Source: Cyanobium sp. FACHB-13342 (lineage in GTDB: Bacteria; Cyanobacteriota; Cyanobacteriia; PCC-6307; Cyanobiaceae). Taken from it: a stretch of 64,000 bases of DNA. The notes beneath the pieces were generated by a model that was given only the letters and a program-made list of their open reading frames with translations, was not told where the DNA came from and did no database searches. This document shows, one piece after another, positions 9,338 through 17,944 of the stretch. Position numbers and translations under genes: made by a program. How positions within the stretch are numbered: the stretch's first letter is position 1; the number at the start of each line of letters is the position of its first letter. The stretch is taken from NCBI RefSeq assembly GCF_014697415.1, contig NZ_JACJRT010000009.1, positions 1 to 64,000 of the forward strand, read 5' to 3'.

Positions 9338-10252
9338 CTGGGGCCTCCGCTGATCTATCACCCGGCCTACTCGGCCCCCCTGCCCAGCAGCCATCGCTTT
9401 CCGATGGCGAAATTCCGCCAGCTGCATGACCTGCTGCTGAGCCAGGGGATCGCCACACCGAGCCAGCTGCACACCCCTTTGCCGGCCCCTCGCCGCTGGC
9501 TGGAGCTGGTGCATCCAAGGGCGTACCACCAGGCCTTTGGCCGGGGCGAACTCAGTGCCGCCGACCAGCGCCGCATCGGCCTACCGGCCACCCAGCCCCT
9601 GGTGCGTCGCACCTGGCTGGCCGTGGGAGGCACCGTGCTCACGGCCAGATTGGCGCTCCAGCAAGGCGTGGCCTGCCACCTGGCCGGCGGCACCCACCAC
9701 GCCTTTCCCCTGCATGGCAGCGGCTTCTGCATCTTCAACGACTGCGCGGTGGCCGCCCGGGTGCTGCTGGCGGAGGGCGCGGTGGAACGTCTGATGGTGG
9801 TGGATCTGGACGTGCACCAAGGCGATGCCACGGCGGCGATCTTTGCCAGCGATCCGCGGGTGTTCACCTTCTCCGCCCATTGCGCCAGCAACTTTCCCCT
9901 GCGCAAACAATGCAGTGACGTCGACCTCCCCCTCGACGATGGACTGGAGGATGACGCCTACCTGGCGGCGATTGGCGACTGCTTGCCGGATCTCCTGGAC
10001 CAGGAGCGACCGCAATTGGTGCTCTACAACGCAGGGGTGGACCCCCATCGCGAGGATCGCCTTGGACGGCTCTGCCTGAGTAGCCAAGGTCTGCTGAACC
10101 GCGACCGGCTGGTGCTTGATGCCTGCCTACGGCGGGCCATTCCCATCGCCACGGTGATCGGTGGTGGCTATGACGAGATCGGGCCCCTCGTGCATCGCCA
10201 CAGCCTCGTGTTCCGGGCTGCCAGCGAACAGGCCCGACTCCACCGCTTGTAG
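9338..10252 (+). CDS. Histone-deacetylase-like (AcuC/class II HDAC) hydrolase, probable CTG start
   Basis: A zinc-dependent deacetylase-fold protein; bacterial members deacetylate acetyl-lysine, acetylpolyamines or other amides. Catalytic motifs are present in order: GGTHHAFPLHGSGFCIFND, VDLDVHQGDAT, TFSAHCASNFP, YNAGVDPHREDRLG and GGGYD. The first ATG in frame is at 9404, but codons upstream encode PLIYHPAYSAPLPSSHRFP, the conserved N-terminal strand and loop of the family. No ATG, GTG or TTG precedes it before the stop at 9311. A CTG at 9338 with TGAGGAG (9325-9331) six bases upstream would give 304 residues, the normal family length. The start is therefore an inference; the family call is secure. 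Confidence 0.88.
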   Translation: MGPPLIYHPAYSAPLPSSHRFPMAKFRQLHDLLLSQGIATPSQLHTPLPAPRRWLELVHPRAYHQAFGRGELSAADQRRIGLPATQPLVRRTWLAVGGTVLTARLALQQGVACHLAGGTHHAFPLHGSGFCIFNDCAVAARVLLAEGAVERLMVVDLDVHQGDATAAIFASDPRVFTFSAHCASNFPLRKQCSDVDLPLDDGLEDDAYLAAIGDCLPDLLDQERPQLVLYNAGVDPHREDRLGRLCLSSQGLLNRDRLVLDACLRRAIPIATVIGGGYDEIGPLVHRHSLVFRAASEQARLHRL

Positions 10253-10273
10253 GGGCTCAATCTCCAGCCAGGT

Positions 10274-11422
10274 TCAGTCCTCAGCCCAGATGTAGCGGGT
10301 GAGCTCTTCGGGCTTGGGCTCGGGGGCAGCGAGGGCAAACTCCACGCAGTCGGCCACCTCGGCATCGATCTCCTTCTCGATCGCCTTGAGCTCCTCGGCC
10401 GTGGCCAAGCCCTGTTCGATCAGACGGGACCCCAGGGCCTTGATCGGATCGCGCTTCGCCCAGAACTCCTTCTCCGCCTCGGCCCGCAGCTCATCCGGGT
10501 CGGCCAGGGAGTGGCCACGGAAGCGGTAGGTGAGGCACTCCAGCAGGGTGGGGCCTTCCCCAGCCCGGGCCCGCTCAATCGCCCGCTGGGCGGCAGCGCG
10601 CACCGCCAGCACATCCATCCCATCCACCTCTTCGCCCGCCATGCCGAAGGCGGCGGCCTTGCGCCAGATCTCCGGATCACTGGTGGCGCGGTTGTGGTCC
10701 ATGCCGATGGCCCACTTGTTGTTCTCCACCACAAACAGAATCGGCAACTTCCAGAGGGCCGCCATGTTCAGGCACTCGTAAAACTGACCGATGTTGCAGG
10801 TGCCATCCCCGAAGAAGGCCGCCGTGACGGCGTCGCTGCTGGCATCGCCCAGGGCATCACGCTTGTAGCGGCTGGTGAAGGCGGCGCCGAGGGCCACGGG
10901 GATGCCCTCGCCGATGAAGGCGTAGCCCCCCAGCAGATGGTGCTCCTTGGAAAACAGGTGCATCGAGCCGCCACGACCCTTGCTGCAGCCGGTTTCCTTG
11001 CCGAACAGCTCGCTCATCACCTCCCGGGCCGGGACGCCGCAGCTGAGGGCATGGACGTGGTCGCGGTAGGTGCTGCAGAACCAGTCGTGCTGCATCTTCA
11101 TCGCCTTGATCACGCCCGTGCTCACGGCCTCCTGGCCGTTGTAGAGATGCACGAAGCCAAACATCTTGCCCCGGTAATACATCTCGGCGCACTTGTCCTC
11201 GAAGCGCCGTCCCAGGGTCATGTCGCGATAGAGCATCAAGCCCTCCTCGCGGGTCACCGTTGCCGGAATGGAGGGATAGAGATTCTCCAGGCGCTCGGCA
11301 TGGGCTCCGACCAGGCTGGTGGAGTCGGCAGAGCAGGAAGGGGCCCCGGACGATGCTGCGCCAGGCGCAGCTCCTCCAGTTACAGCCGCGATGTCGGGGC
11401 CCATGTCTGCCTGCGTCATCAA
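10274..11422 (-). CDS. pdhA: Pyruvate dehydrogenase E1 component, alpha subunit
   Basis: This is the thiamine-diphosphate-binding alpha subunit of the E1 heterotetramer, which decarboxylates pyruvate and loads the lipoyl arm of E2. The 382-residue protein has the ThDP motif [15 protein letters not shown]...ENNKWAIGM and the E1-alpha loop [14 protein letters not shown] Ser/Ala-rich stretch of about 40 residues precedes the core; ATG codons at 11422, 11419 and 11404 are all possible starts. The E2 gene is about 50 kb away at the other end of the window, and E1 beta is not in the window, so the complex is encoded at scattered loci, as is usual in cyanobacteria. Confidence 0.95.
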   Translation of the reverse strand: MMTQADMGPDIAAVTGGAAPGAASSGAPSCSADSTSLVGAHAERLENLYPSIPATVTREEGLMLYRDMTLGRRFEDKCAEMYYRGKMFGFVHLYNGQEAVSTGVIKAMKMQHDWFCSTYRDHVHALSCGVPAREVMSELFGKETGCSKGRGGSMHLFSKEHHLLGGYAFIGEGIPVALGAAFTSRYKRDALGDASSDAVTAAFFGDGTCNIGQFYECLNMAALWKLPILFVVENNKWAIGMDHNRATSDPEIWRKAAAFGMAGEEVDGMDVLAVRAAAQRAIERARAGEGPTLLECLTYRFRGHSLADPDELRAEAEKEFWAKRDPIKALGSRLIEQGLATAEELKAIEKEIDAEVADCVEFALAAPEPKPEELTRYIWAED

Positions 11423-11515
11423 GCAACTCTACGAGGTCCAACCTCAGCAGCCCCAAACAAGTTCTGGCAAAACCGCTGACCCTGCCTACAGTCAGCCACC
11501 AGTGACGGGCCTGGA

Positions 11516-13426
11516 TTGGAACTGCCGATCGATCACTTCCGGTTGCTCGGAGTCAGCCCGACCACCGACCTGCAGTCGCTGCTGCGCACCCTGCAGCAAC
11601 GCATCGACCGGGCGCCCGATCAGGGCTTCACCCAGGAGACCCTGCAGGCTCGCGAGGACTTGCTGAGGGCCAGCGCTGATCTGCTCAGTGACGAGCCCCG
11701 CCGCCATGCTTATGAATCCGATCTGACAGCCCTGGCCGGCGATGACCGGTCGGTGATGCCAGCCCTGGATGTTCCCACCAGCAAGGAGGTGGGAGGCCTC
11801 CTGCTGCTGCTGGAGGCGGGTCAGGCCCTCGACTGTTTCGAACTGGCCTGCCGGGCGCTGCAACCGCCCCAGGCCCCCGCCCTGGGCAGCACCCGGGAAG
11901 CCGATCTCACCCTGCTGGCCGGACTCGCCTGCCTGGCCGGCGCTGCCGACCAGCACCAACAACGGCGGTACGAGGCTGCCGCCCAGACCCTGCAGCAGGG
12001 CCTGCAGCTGTTGCAACGGATGGGGCAGCTTCCGGCCATTCGCCAGCAGCTCAACGAAGAATTGGACGGGCTGCGGCCCTACCGGGTGCTCGACCTGCTC
12101 AGCCGCAACCTCACAGCCCAGAGCGAGCGGGCCGAGGGACTGAACCTCCTGGAGGACCTGGTGGTCCGTCGCGGCGGCCTGGAGGGCTTCGGCGACCCCA
12201 GCATGGGGCCGGCCGAATTCCAGGCCTTCTTCAAGCAGATCCGCTCCTTTCTCACCGTGCAGGAGCAGGTGGACCTGTTCAGCCGGTGGGCGCCCACCTC
12301 CGCCGCCGCCGATTTCCTGGCCAGCACCGCCCTCACCGCCTCTGGTTTTGCCCAGCGCAAGCCGGAACGGATCGCGGAGGCCCGCCAGCGGCTGGAAGCC
12401 AGCGGCCAGGAGGGGGTGCAACCACTGGTGGCCTGCCAACACCTGCTGCTCGGCCAGGTGGAATTGGCCCTGGCCACCTTCGAGCGGGGGGCCAGCCCCG
12501 AACTGAGGCGCTGGGCCGAACAACAGAGCTCCGACCCCCTGGCCCAGCTCTGCGCCTACTGCCGCGACTGGCTCACCCGCGATGTGCTCCCCGGCTACCG
12601 CGACCTGGAGGCCGATCCCGACCTGGAGGCCTACTTCGCCGATCGGGACGTGCAGGCCTACGTGGAGCAGCACGACCCACCCAGCGAGCGCCTGCCGGCA
12701 GCGGCCGACAGCGCCCTGTCCTGGGAGATGGCAGCCGATCCGGCCACCCCCGCCGCCGGGGACAGGGACGAGGACGACGAAGACGAAGCCCCCTGGCTGG
12801 ACAGCTGGCTGGCCGACTGGCGCTGGCCCCAGATCCAATGGCCCCAACTGCCGCTGCCCTCGCGCCGCACCGCCACGGTGGCCGCCGCGGGAGCTGGAGT
12901 GGCGCTGCTGGCCATCGCTGCGGCCGTGCGCCTGCGCCCCCTGCCCCCAGGCCCGGGCCGAACCCCGATCGCGGTGCAGCCCGCTCCCAAACCGTTGGCC
13001 AAGCCGCCGGCGCCAGCAGCGCCCGCCATCCCCCTGCGGGCGGAGACCCCCAGCGAAGCCCAGGTGCAGGAGCTGCTCGAGGCCTGGCTGGACGCCAAGG
13101 CCGCCATCCTGGCCGGCAAGGACAGCCGCATCCCCCTCGAGGTGCTAGCCCGACCCAGCCAGGTGGATCGGCTGGAAAGCGAGCGAGCCGCCGACCAGGC
13201 CCGCGGCGAAACCCAGACCATCAGCACGGACATCACGGCGCTGACCATCGAAGAACGGGACCCGAACCGAATTGCCGCCACGGTGAACCTCCGCTACGCG
13301 GACCAGCGGCTCAACACCAAAGGAGACCCGGAAGGCGATCCCACCAAGCTGGACCTGCGCAACCGCTACGTGTTTGCCCGAGATGGGGGCCTGTGGAGGC
13401 TGGCGAGCTTCCAGAAGGCCCCCTGA
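11516..13426 (+). CDS. ftn2: Cell division protein Ftn2/ZipN (ARC6 homologue)
   Basis: Ftn2/ZipN anchors and organises the FtsZ ring in cyanobacteria and is the ancestor of plastid ARC6. The 636-residue protein has a J-like N-terminal region (DHFRLLGVSPTTDLQSL..., residues 4-70), a long helical repeat region, an acidic DEDDEDEA stretch, a single membrane segment near residues 452-472 (TVAAAGAGVALLAIAAAV), a Pro/Ala-rich linker and a C-terminal IMS domain (about 510-636). That order matches ARC6, with the N-terminus in the cytoplasm. The start is TTG at 11516; no ATG fits and the ribosome site is weak. Divergent from pdhA. Confidence 0.9.
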   Translation: MELPIDHFRLLGVSPTTDLQSLLRTLQQRIDRAPDQGFTQETLQAREDLLRASADLLSDEPRRHAYESDLTALAGDDRSVMPALDVPTSKEVGGLLLLLEAGQALDCFELACRALQPPQAPALGSTREADLTLLAGLACLAGAADQHQQRRYEAAAQTLQQGLQLLQRMGQLPAIRQQLNEELDGLRPYRVLDLLSRNLTAQSERAEGLNLLEDLVVRRGGLEGFGDPSMGPAEFQAFFKQIRSFLTVQEQVDLFSRWAPTSAAADFLASTALTASGFAQRKPERIAEARQRLEASGQEGVQPLVACQHLLLGQVELALATFERGASPELRRWAEQQSSDPLAQLCAYCRDWLTRDVLPGYRDLEADPDLEAYFADRDVQAYVEQHDPPSERLPAAADSALSWEMAADPATPAAGDRDEDDEDEAPWLDSWLADWRWPQIQWPQLPLPSRRTATVAAAGAGVALLAIAAAVRLRPLPPGPGRTPIAVQPAPKPLAKPPAPAAPAIPLRAETPSEAQVQELLEAWLDAKAAILAGKDSRIPLEVLARPSQVDRLESERAADQARGETQTISTDITALTIEERDPNRIAATVNLRYADQRLNTKGDPEGDPTKLDLRNRYVFARDGGLWRLASFQKAP

Positions 13427-13510
13427 GGGTCCGGATCGGCGACCCCACTTTTTACGATCACCGCAATCCCGGGGGCTGGCCCCCGCACCTGGCCCCCGAG
13501 CGGCAACGCG

Positions 13511-14977
13511 ATGTTTGACGAGCTTTCGCAGCGATTTGAGGACGCGGTCAAGAGCCTGAGGGGGCAGGCCGCCATCACCGAAACCAACGTGGAGGGGGCG
13601 CTCAAGCAGGTGCGCCGAGCCCTGCTGGAGGCGGATGTGAGCCTGCCGGTGGTGCAGGACTTCGTCGAGGAGGTGCGGCGCAAGGCCGTCGGGGCCGAGG
13701 TGGTGCGGGGGGTGAGCCCGGATCAGAAATTCATCCAACTGGTGCACGAGCAGCTGGTCGAGACCATGGGCGGCGAGAACGCCCCCCTGGCCGCCGGTGG
13801 GAAAGCCGGGGAGCCCTCCGTGGTGCTGATGGCCGGCCTGCAGGGGGCTGGCAAAACCACCGCCACCGCCAAGCTCGGCCTGCACCTCAAGGAGCAGGGC
13901 CGCAAGGCCCTGTTGGTGGGGGCGGACGTCTACCGGCCCGCGGCCATTGAGCAGCTGAAAACCCTCGGCGGCCAGATCGGGGTGGAGGTGTTCAGCCTCG
14001 GCATTGACGCCAAGCCGGAAGCCATCGCCGCGGCCGGCATCGCCAAGGCGAAGGCCGAGGGCTTCGACACGGTGCTGGTGGACACCGCTGGCCGCCTCCA
14101 GATCGACACCTCGATGATGGAGGAGATGGTGCGGATCCGCGAAGCCGTGCAGCCCGATGAGGTGCTGCTGGTGGTGGATTCAATGATCGGCCAGGAAGCG
14201 GCCGAACTCACCCGGGCGTTTCACGACCAGGTGGGCATCACCGGCGCCGTGCTCACCAAGCTCGACGGCGACTCCCGCGGCGGTGCCGCCCTCTCGATCC
14301 GCAAGGTGAGTGGCGCCCCGATCAAGTTCATCGGCACGGGCGAGAAGGTGGAGGCGCTGCAGCCCTTCCACCCCGAGCGGATGGCCAGCCGCATCTTGGG
14401 CATGGGCGATGTGCTCACCCTGGTGGAGAAGGCCACCAAGGAGGTGGAGCTGGCCGATGTGGCGAAGATGCAGCAGAAGCTGCAGGAAGCCAGTTTCGAC
14501 TTCTCCGACTTCCTGCAGCAGATGCGCCTGATCAAGCGCATGGGCTCCCTGGGCGGCCTGATGAAGCTGATCCCCGGCATGAACAAGATCGACGACGGCA
14601 TGCTCAAACAGGGCGAGCAGCAGCTCAAAAAGATCGAGGCGATGATCGGCTCGATGACCGAGGGCGAACGGCAGCAGCCAGAACTGCTGGCGTCCCAGCC
14701 CTCCCGCCGTCGCCGGATTGCCGCGGGCAGTGGTCACACCCCGGCCGACGTGGACAAGGTGCTGGCCGATTTCCAGAAGATGCGCGGCTTCATGCAGCAG
14801 ATGACCAAGGGCGGCGGCATGCCGGGAATGCCTGGAATGCCAGGCATGGGCGGCATGCCCGGGATGGGCGGGATGCCCGGAATGCCCGGCATGCCTGCCA
14901 TGGGCGGCATGGGCGGTGGTGGCGGACGCCGGCCGTCGCGGCCCGCCAAGAAGCGCAAGGGGTTCGGGGAGCTCTGA
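13511..14977 (+). CDS. ffh: Signal recognition particle protein Ffh
   Basis: Ffh is the GTPase of the bacterial SRP; it binds signal sequences and the 4.5S RNA and delivers ribosomes to FtsY. The 488-residue protein has the N bundle (residues 1-90), the G domain with [14 protein letters not shown] at 109-122, DTAGR, TKLDGD and GTGEK, and a methionine-rich M domain with the [14 protein letters not shown] segment. The C-terminus is a long run of GMP/GMG triplets followed by a basic end ([12 protein letters not shown]). The 4.5S RNA gene was not seen nearby. rpsP follows, a conserved arrangement. Confidence 0.97.
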   Translation: MFDELSQRFEDAVKSLRGQAAITETNVEGALKQVRRALLEADVSLPVVQDFVEEVRRKAVGAEVVRGVSPDQKFIQLVHEQLVETMGGENAPLAAGGKAGEPSVVLMAGLQGAGKTTATAKLGLHLKEQGRKALLVGADVYRPAAIEQLKTLGGQIGVEVFSLGIDAKPEAIAAAGIAKAKAEGFDTVLVDTAGRLQIDTSMMEEMVRIREAVQPDEVLLVVDSMIGQEAAELTRAFHDQVGITGAVLTKLDGDSRGGAALSIRKVSGAPIKFIGTGEKVEALQPFHPERMASRILGMGDVLTLVEKATKEVELADVAKMQQKLQEASFDFSDFLQQMRLIKRMGSLGGLMKLIPGMNKIDDGMLKQGEQQLKKIEAMIGSMTEGERQQPELLASQPSRRRRIAAGSGHTPADVDKVLADFQKMRGFMQQMTKGGGMPGMPGMPGMGGMPGMGGMPGMPGMPAMGGMGGGGGRRPSRPAKKRKGFGEL

Positions 14978-15027
14978 GCACCCGAGCAGGTACATTGGTT
15001 GTTTGGACACCTAGCGGCAAGGCCACG

Positions 15028-15453
15028 ATGATCAAGCTCCGCCTGAAGCGGTTTGGAAAGAAGCGGGAAGCGAGTTTCCGCCTCGTGGCCACCAACAGCA
15101 CGTCCCGCCGCGATGGGCGCCCGCTTGAGGAGCTCGGCTTCTACAACCCCCGCACCAAGGAAACCCGCCTCGACACCGAAGCGATCCGGGCCCGCCTGAG
15201 CCAGGGCGCCCAGCCCACGGACACGGTGCGCTCCCTGCTCGAGAAAGGCGGATTGGTGGAAAAGACCGTCCGTCCCGCCGAAGTGATCGGCAAGCAGAAG
15301 CAGGCTGAAGCCCGCGACGCTGCGGCCAAGCAAGCCGCCAAGGATGCGGCTGCAGCCAAGGCTGCCGAGGCCGCTGCCGCCGCCGAAGCCAAGGCCGCTG
15401 CAGAAGCCGCTGCCGCTGAGCCCGCTGCAGAAGCTGCTGCCGCCGAAGCTTGA
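15028..15453 (+). CDS. rpsP: 30S ribosomal protein S16 with long alanine-rich tail
   Basis: S16 is a small-subunit protein needed for 30S assembly. The start at 15028 gives [12 protein letters not shown], the family N-terminus; an upstream GTG would add eleven non-conserved residues. The conserved domain covers about residues 1-82. The remaining ~58 residues consist almost only of Ala, Glu, Lys and Asp, making a flexible or helical tail well beyond the ~80 residues of the E. coli protein. Its stop overlaps the TTG start of the PhoH-like gene. Confidence 0.95.
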   Translation: MIKLRLKRFGKKREASFRLVATNSTSRRDGRPLEELGFYNPRTKETRLDTEAIRARLSQGAQPTDTVRSLLEKGGLVEKTVRPAEVIGKQKQAEARDAAAKQAAKDAAAAKAAEAAAAAEAKAAAEAAAAEPAAEAAAAEA

Positions 15454-16514
15454 TCCCTCGCCCCACGGCTGAGCCAGATCCCAGGGCTGAGCCACAGGGG
15501 CGGACCAGCTTTTCCATCCCCCTGCCCAACCCCGCCGCGGCCCTGGCCCTGGCGGGCGACGCCGAGTCGTCGACTCTGCATCGCCTGGAAGCCCTCACCG
15601 GCGCTTCCCTGGTGCTGCGGGGCCTCGACCTGGTGATTCAGGCCCGCCCCAGCCAACTGGAGCGGGCTTCTGCGTTGGTGGAACTGCTGCGCCCCCTCTG
15701 GGAAGAGGGGCAGGCCATCGGCGCGGTGGACGTGCAAACCGCCCTGCAGGCCCTCGACACCGGCCGGGGCGAGGAGCACCAGCAGCTGGGACGCCAGGTG
15801 CTGGCCCGCAGCCAGAGCGGCAACCTGCTGCGCCCACGCACCCTGCGGCAGAAGACCTACGTGGAGGCCATGGAGCGCCACGACCTCACCCTTGCCCTGG
15901 GGCCCGCCGGCACCGGCAAGACGTTTCTGGCCACCGTGCAGGCGGTGCGGATGCTCACGGAACGCAAGGTGGAGCGACTGGTGCTCACCCGGCCTGCGGT
16001 GGAGGCGGGGGAGCGGCTGGGATTTCTGCCCGGCGACCTGCAGCAGAAAGTCGACCCCTACCTGCGCCCCCTCTACGACGCCCTCCATTCCCTGCTGGGG
16101 GCGGAACGCACCTCCGCCCTGCTGGAGAAGGGCGTGATCGAGGTGGCTCCTCTGGCCTATATGCGAGGCCGCACCCTGGCCGATGCCTTTGTGATCCTCG
16201 ATGAAGCCCAGAACACCACCGCCGCCCAGATGCGGATGGTGCTCACCCGCCTGGGCGAACACTCCCGCATGGTGGTCACCGGGGACCCCACCCAGATCGA
16301 CCTCCCCGCCGGCCAACTCAGCGGCCTGATTGAGGCGGCCCAGGTGCTTCAGGGGGTGGAGGGCGTGGCGATCTGCGAACTCACGGCGGCCGATGTGGTG
16401 CGCCACCCGCTGGTGCAGCGGCTGGTAACCGCCTACGCCAACCGGGATGCCCAAAGGCTGGCAGCCACGGGACCAAAGCGGTTCGATGGCCAAAACCGTC
16501 GCCTGGATCCTTGA
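15450..16514 (+). CDS. phoH: PhoH-like ATPase
   Basis: PhoH-like proteins are cytoplasmic P-loop ATPases linked to RNA metabolism and phosphate response. The 354-residue protein has an N-terminal KH-like segment, Walker A GPAGTGKT at 151-158, [18 protein letters not shown], Walker B VILDEAQN near 250 and [12 protein letters not shown], all typical. The only reasonable start is TTG at 15450, which overlaps the rpsP stop as TTGA, so translation is probably coupled to S16. The next gene is joined the same way. Confidence 0.93.
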   Translation: MIPRPTAEPDPRAEPQGRTSFSIPLPNPAAALALAGDAESSTLHRLEALTGASLVLRGLDLVIQARPSQLERASALVELLRPLWEEGQAIGAVDVQTALQALDTGRGEEHQQLGRQVLARSQSGNLLRPRTLRQKTYVEAMERHDLTLALGPAGTGKTFLATVQAVRMLTERKVERLVLTRPAVEAGERLGFLPGDLQQKVDPYLRPLYDALHSLLGAERTSALLEKGVIEVAPLAYMRGRTLADAFVILDEAQNTTAAQMRMVLTRLGEHSRMVVTGDPTQIDLPAGQLSGLIEAAQVLQGVEGVAICELTAADVVRHPLVQRLVTAYANRDAQRLAATGPKRFDGQNRRLDP

Positions 16515-17017
16515 ACAGCCCGGAGCGCCTGCGCATCCCCGCCGAAATCGCCGTGGCCGCCCTGGTGGCCTACCTGCTCGGCTTCTGGTTCACGGGCCTG
16601 TTTCCGGGCTATCTGCCCAAGATCGGCGGGCTCTGGTCGGCCATCTCGGCGATTGTGGTGACCCAGTCCAGCCGCAGGGAAACGACCTCCTCCGCCTCCC
16701 TGCGCATTCTGGGATCGGCCATCGGTGCTGGCGCCAGCGCCCTCTACCTAACCCTGCTGCCCTTTCACCCCCTGGGCATGGCCCTGGCGATCTTCGCCAC
16801 GGTGCTGCTCTGCACCAGCATCCACATCCCGAGCCACGGGCGCCTGGCTGCGATCACGGTGCTCGTGGTGATGGTGACCGGCAGCCTGGATCCCAAGCTG
16901 AGTCCGGGTCTGAACGCCCTGCTGCGCTTTGTTGAATCCTGCATTGGCACCGGTGTTGCGGTGCTCGCGGTGAGGTTGTGGCCGGGATCCGGGCGCGAGG
17001 GCGACGGCAACTCCTGA
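16511..17017 (+). CDS. Small FUSC/aromatic-acid-exporter-like membrane protein
   Basis: The 168-residue protein has about six hydrophobic segments, among them AEIAVAALVAYLLGFWF, LWSAISAIVV, GMALAIFATVLLC and AAITVLVVMVTGS. The pattern, with TQSSRRETTSSASLRILGSAIGAG after the second helix, resembles the membrane half of FUSC/ArAE proteins (DUF939 type). It lacks the cytoplasmic domain, so it would have to oligomerise to form a transporter. The substrate is unknown. The TTG start overlaps the PhoH stop (TTGA); no ATG fits. Confidence 0.72.
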   Translation: MNSPERLRIPAEIAVAALVAYLLGFWFTGLFPGYLPKIGGLWSAISAIVVTQSSRRETTSSASLRILGSAIGAGASALYLTLLPFHPLGMALAIFATVLLCTSIHIPSHGRLAAITVLVVMVTGSLDPKLSPGLNALLRFVESCIGTGVAVLAVRLWPGSGREGDGNS

Positions 17018-17159
17018 AACCGAAGGTTTGAAGCCGGCAACAACCCCACACCCGTGTTTGGCCTGCATGGGGAGATCCGCACCCCCCAGCGGCCCAGGAG
17101 CCTCCCAATGGCTGAAAACCGCTGGCAGGATGGATGAAGTTTCCTTCCACTGGTGCGCC

Positions 17160-17894
17160 ATGCCGGCCAGCAGCAATTTTCAGCAAGCGATCCGTGAGGC
17201 GCAGTCGAGCGCCCTGGTGGGGCCCAATGTGGTCAACAAGGCGCTGCCCTATGTGGGCGGCGGCATGGTGCTCACCGCCGGTGGCGTGATCGGCGGCCTG
17301 GCCCTGATGGCCAGCAATCCCACCCTGTTCATGCCCCTGTTCTGGGTGGCCCTGATCGGCAACTTCATCCTGTTCTTCGTGGCCCAGAACGTGGCGATGA
17401 AGGGCAACAACAGCACGGCCCTGCCGCTGCTGACGGCCTACAGCCTAATCACCGGCTTCACCCTCAGCGGCATCGTGGCGATGGCGATCGGCACCGCCGG
17501 CATCGGCGCGATCGGCACGGCCGCCCTGGCCACCGGCATCACCTTTGTGGCGGCCTCGTTCATGGGTCGCCGCATGAGTGACAACGTCGGCCAGGCCCTC
17601 AGCGGGGTGGTGGGCCTGGGCATCCTCGGCCTGCTGATCGCCATGGTCGTGCAGATTGTGGGCGGCATCTTCGTGCCTGGCTTCGGCGGCGGTGGCATGG
17701 AGCTGCTGATCGCCGGCTTCGGCACCGTGCTGTTCGTGGGGGCCGCCTTTGTCGACTTCTACACGATGCCCCGCACCTATAGCGACGACCAATACCTGGC
17801 CGGTGCGCTGGGGATGTATCTCACCTACATCAACCTGTTCATCTTCATCCTGCGCCTGATCATTGCCCTCAACGGTGGCGGTCGCCGCGACTGA
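17160..17894 (+). CDS. Bax inhibitor-1/YccA family membrane protein
   Basis: The 244-residue protein has seven predicted membrane segments and the family layout: a short N-terminal cytoplasmic part (SSNFQQAIREAQ), pairs of small-residue-rich helices, and a C-terminal segment FVDFYTMPRTYSDDQYLAGALGMYLTYINLFIFILRLI with the acidic residues of the putative pore. BI-1 family proteins act as pH-sensitive calcium leak channels or interact with membrane proteases such as FtsH. The ATG at 17160 is chosen because the conserved part begins there. A bidirectional-looking terminator follows. The 142 bases upstream show no gene. Confidence 0.85.
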   Translation: MPASSNFQQAIREAQSSALVGPNVVNKALPYVGGGMVLTAGGVIGGLALMASNPTLFMPLFWVALIGNFILFFVAQNVAMKGNNSTALPLLTAYSLITGFTLSGIVAMAIGTAGIGAIGTAALATGITFVAASFMGRRMSDNVGQALSGVVGLGILGLLIAMVVQIVGGIFVPGFGGGGMELLIAGFGTVLFVGAAFVDFYTMPRTYSDDQYLAGALGMYLTYINLFIFILRLIIALNGGGRRD

Positions 17895-17916
17895 TCTCCC
17901 AGGCCAGCGGTCTCTC

Positions 17917-17944
17917 AAGCGCCCCCACCAGGGGGCGCTTTTTT
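17917..17944 (+). terminator. Intrinsic terminator after the BI-1 gene
   Basis: A perfect 10-bp stem (AAGCGCCCCC / GGGGGCGCTT, 17917-17926 and 17931-17940) with an ACCA loop is followed by a T run to 17944. The stem begins with AA, so it may also work weakly for the convergent minus-strand gene, whose stop codon lies at 17943. Confidence 0.88.

Noticed and set aside
14815-14930. Short direct repeats that might look like a repeat array
   Set aside because: They encode the Met/Gly tail of Ffh in frame and lack spacers of constant length, so they are not CRISPR or a mobile repeat.
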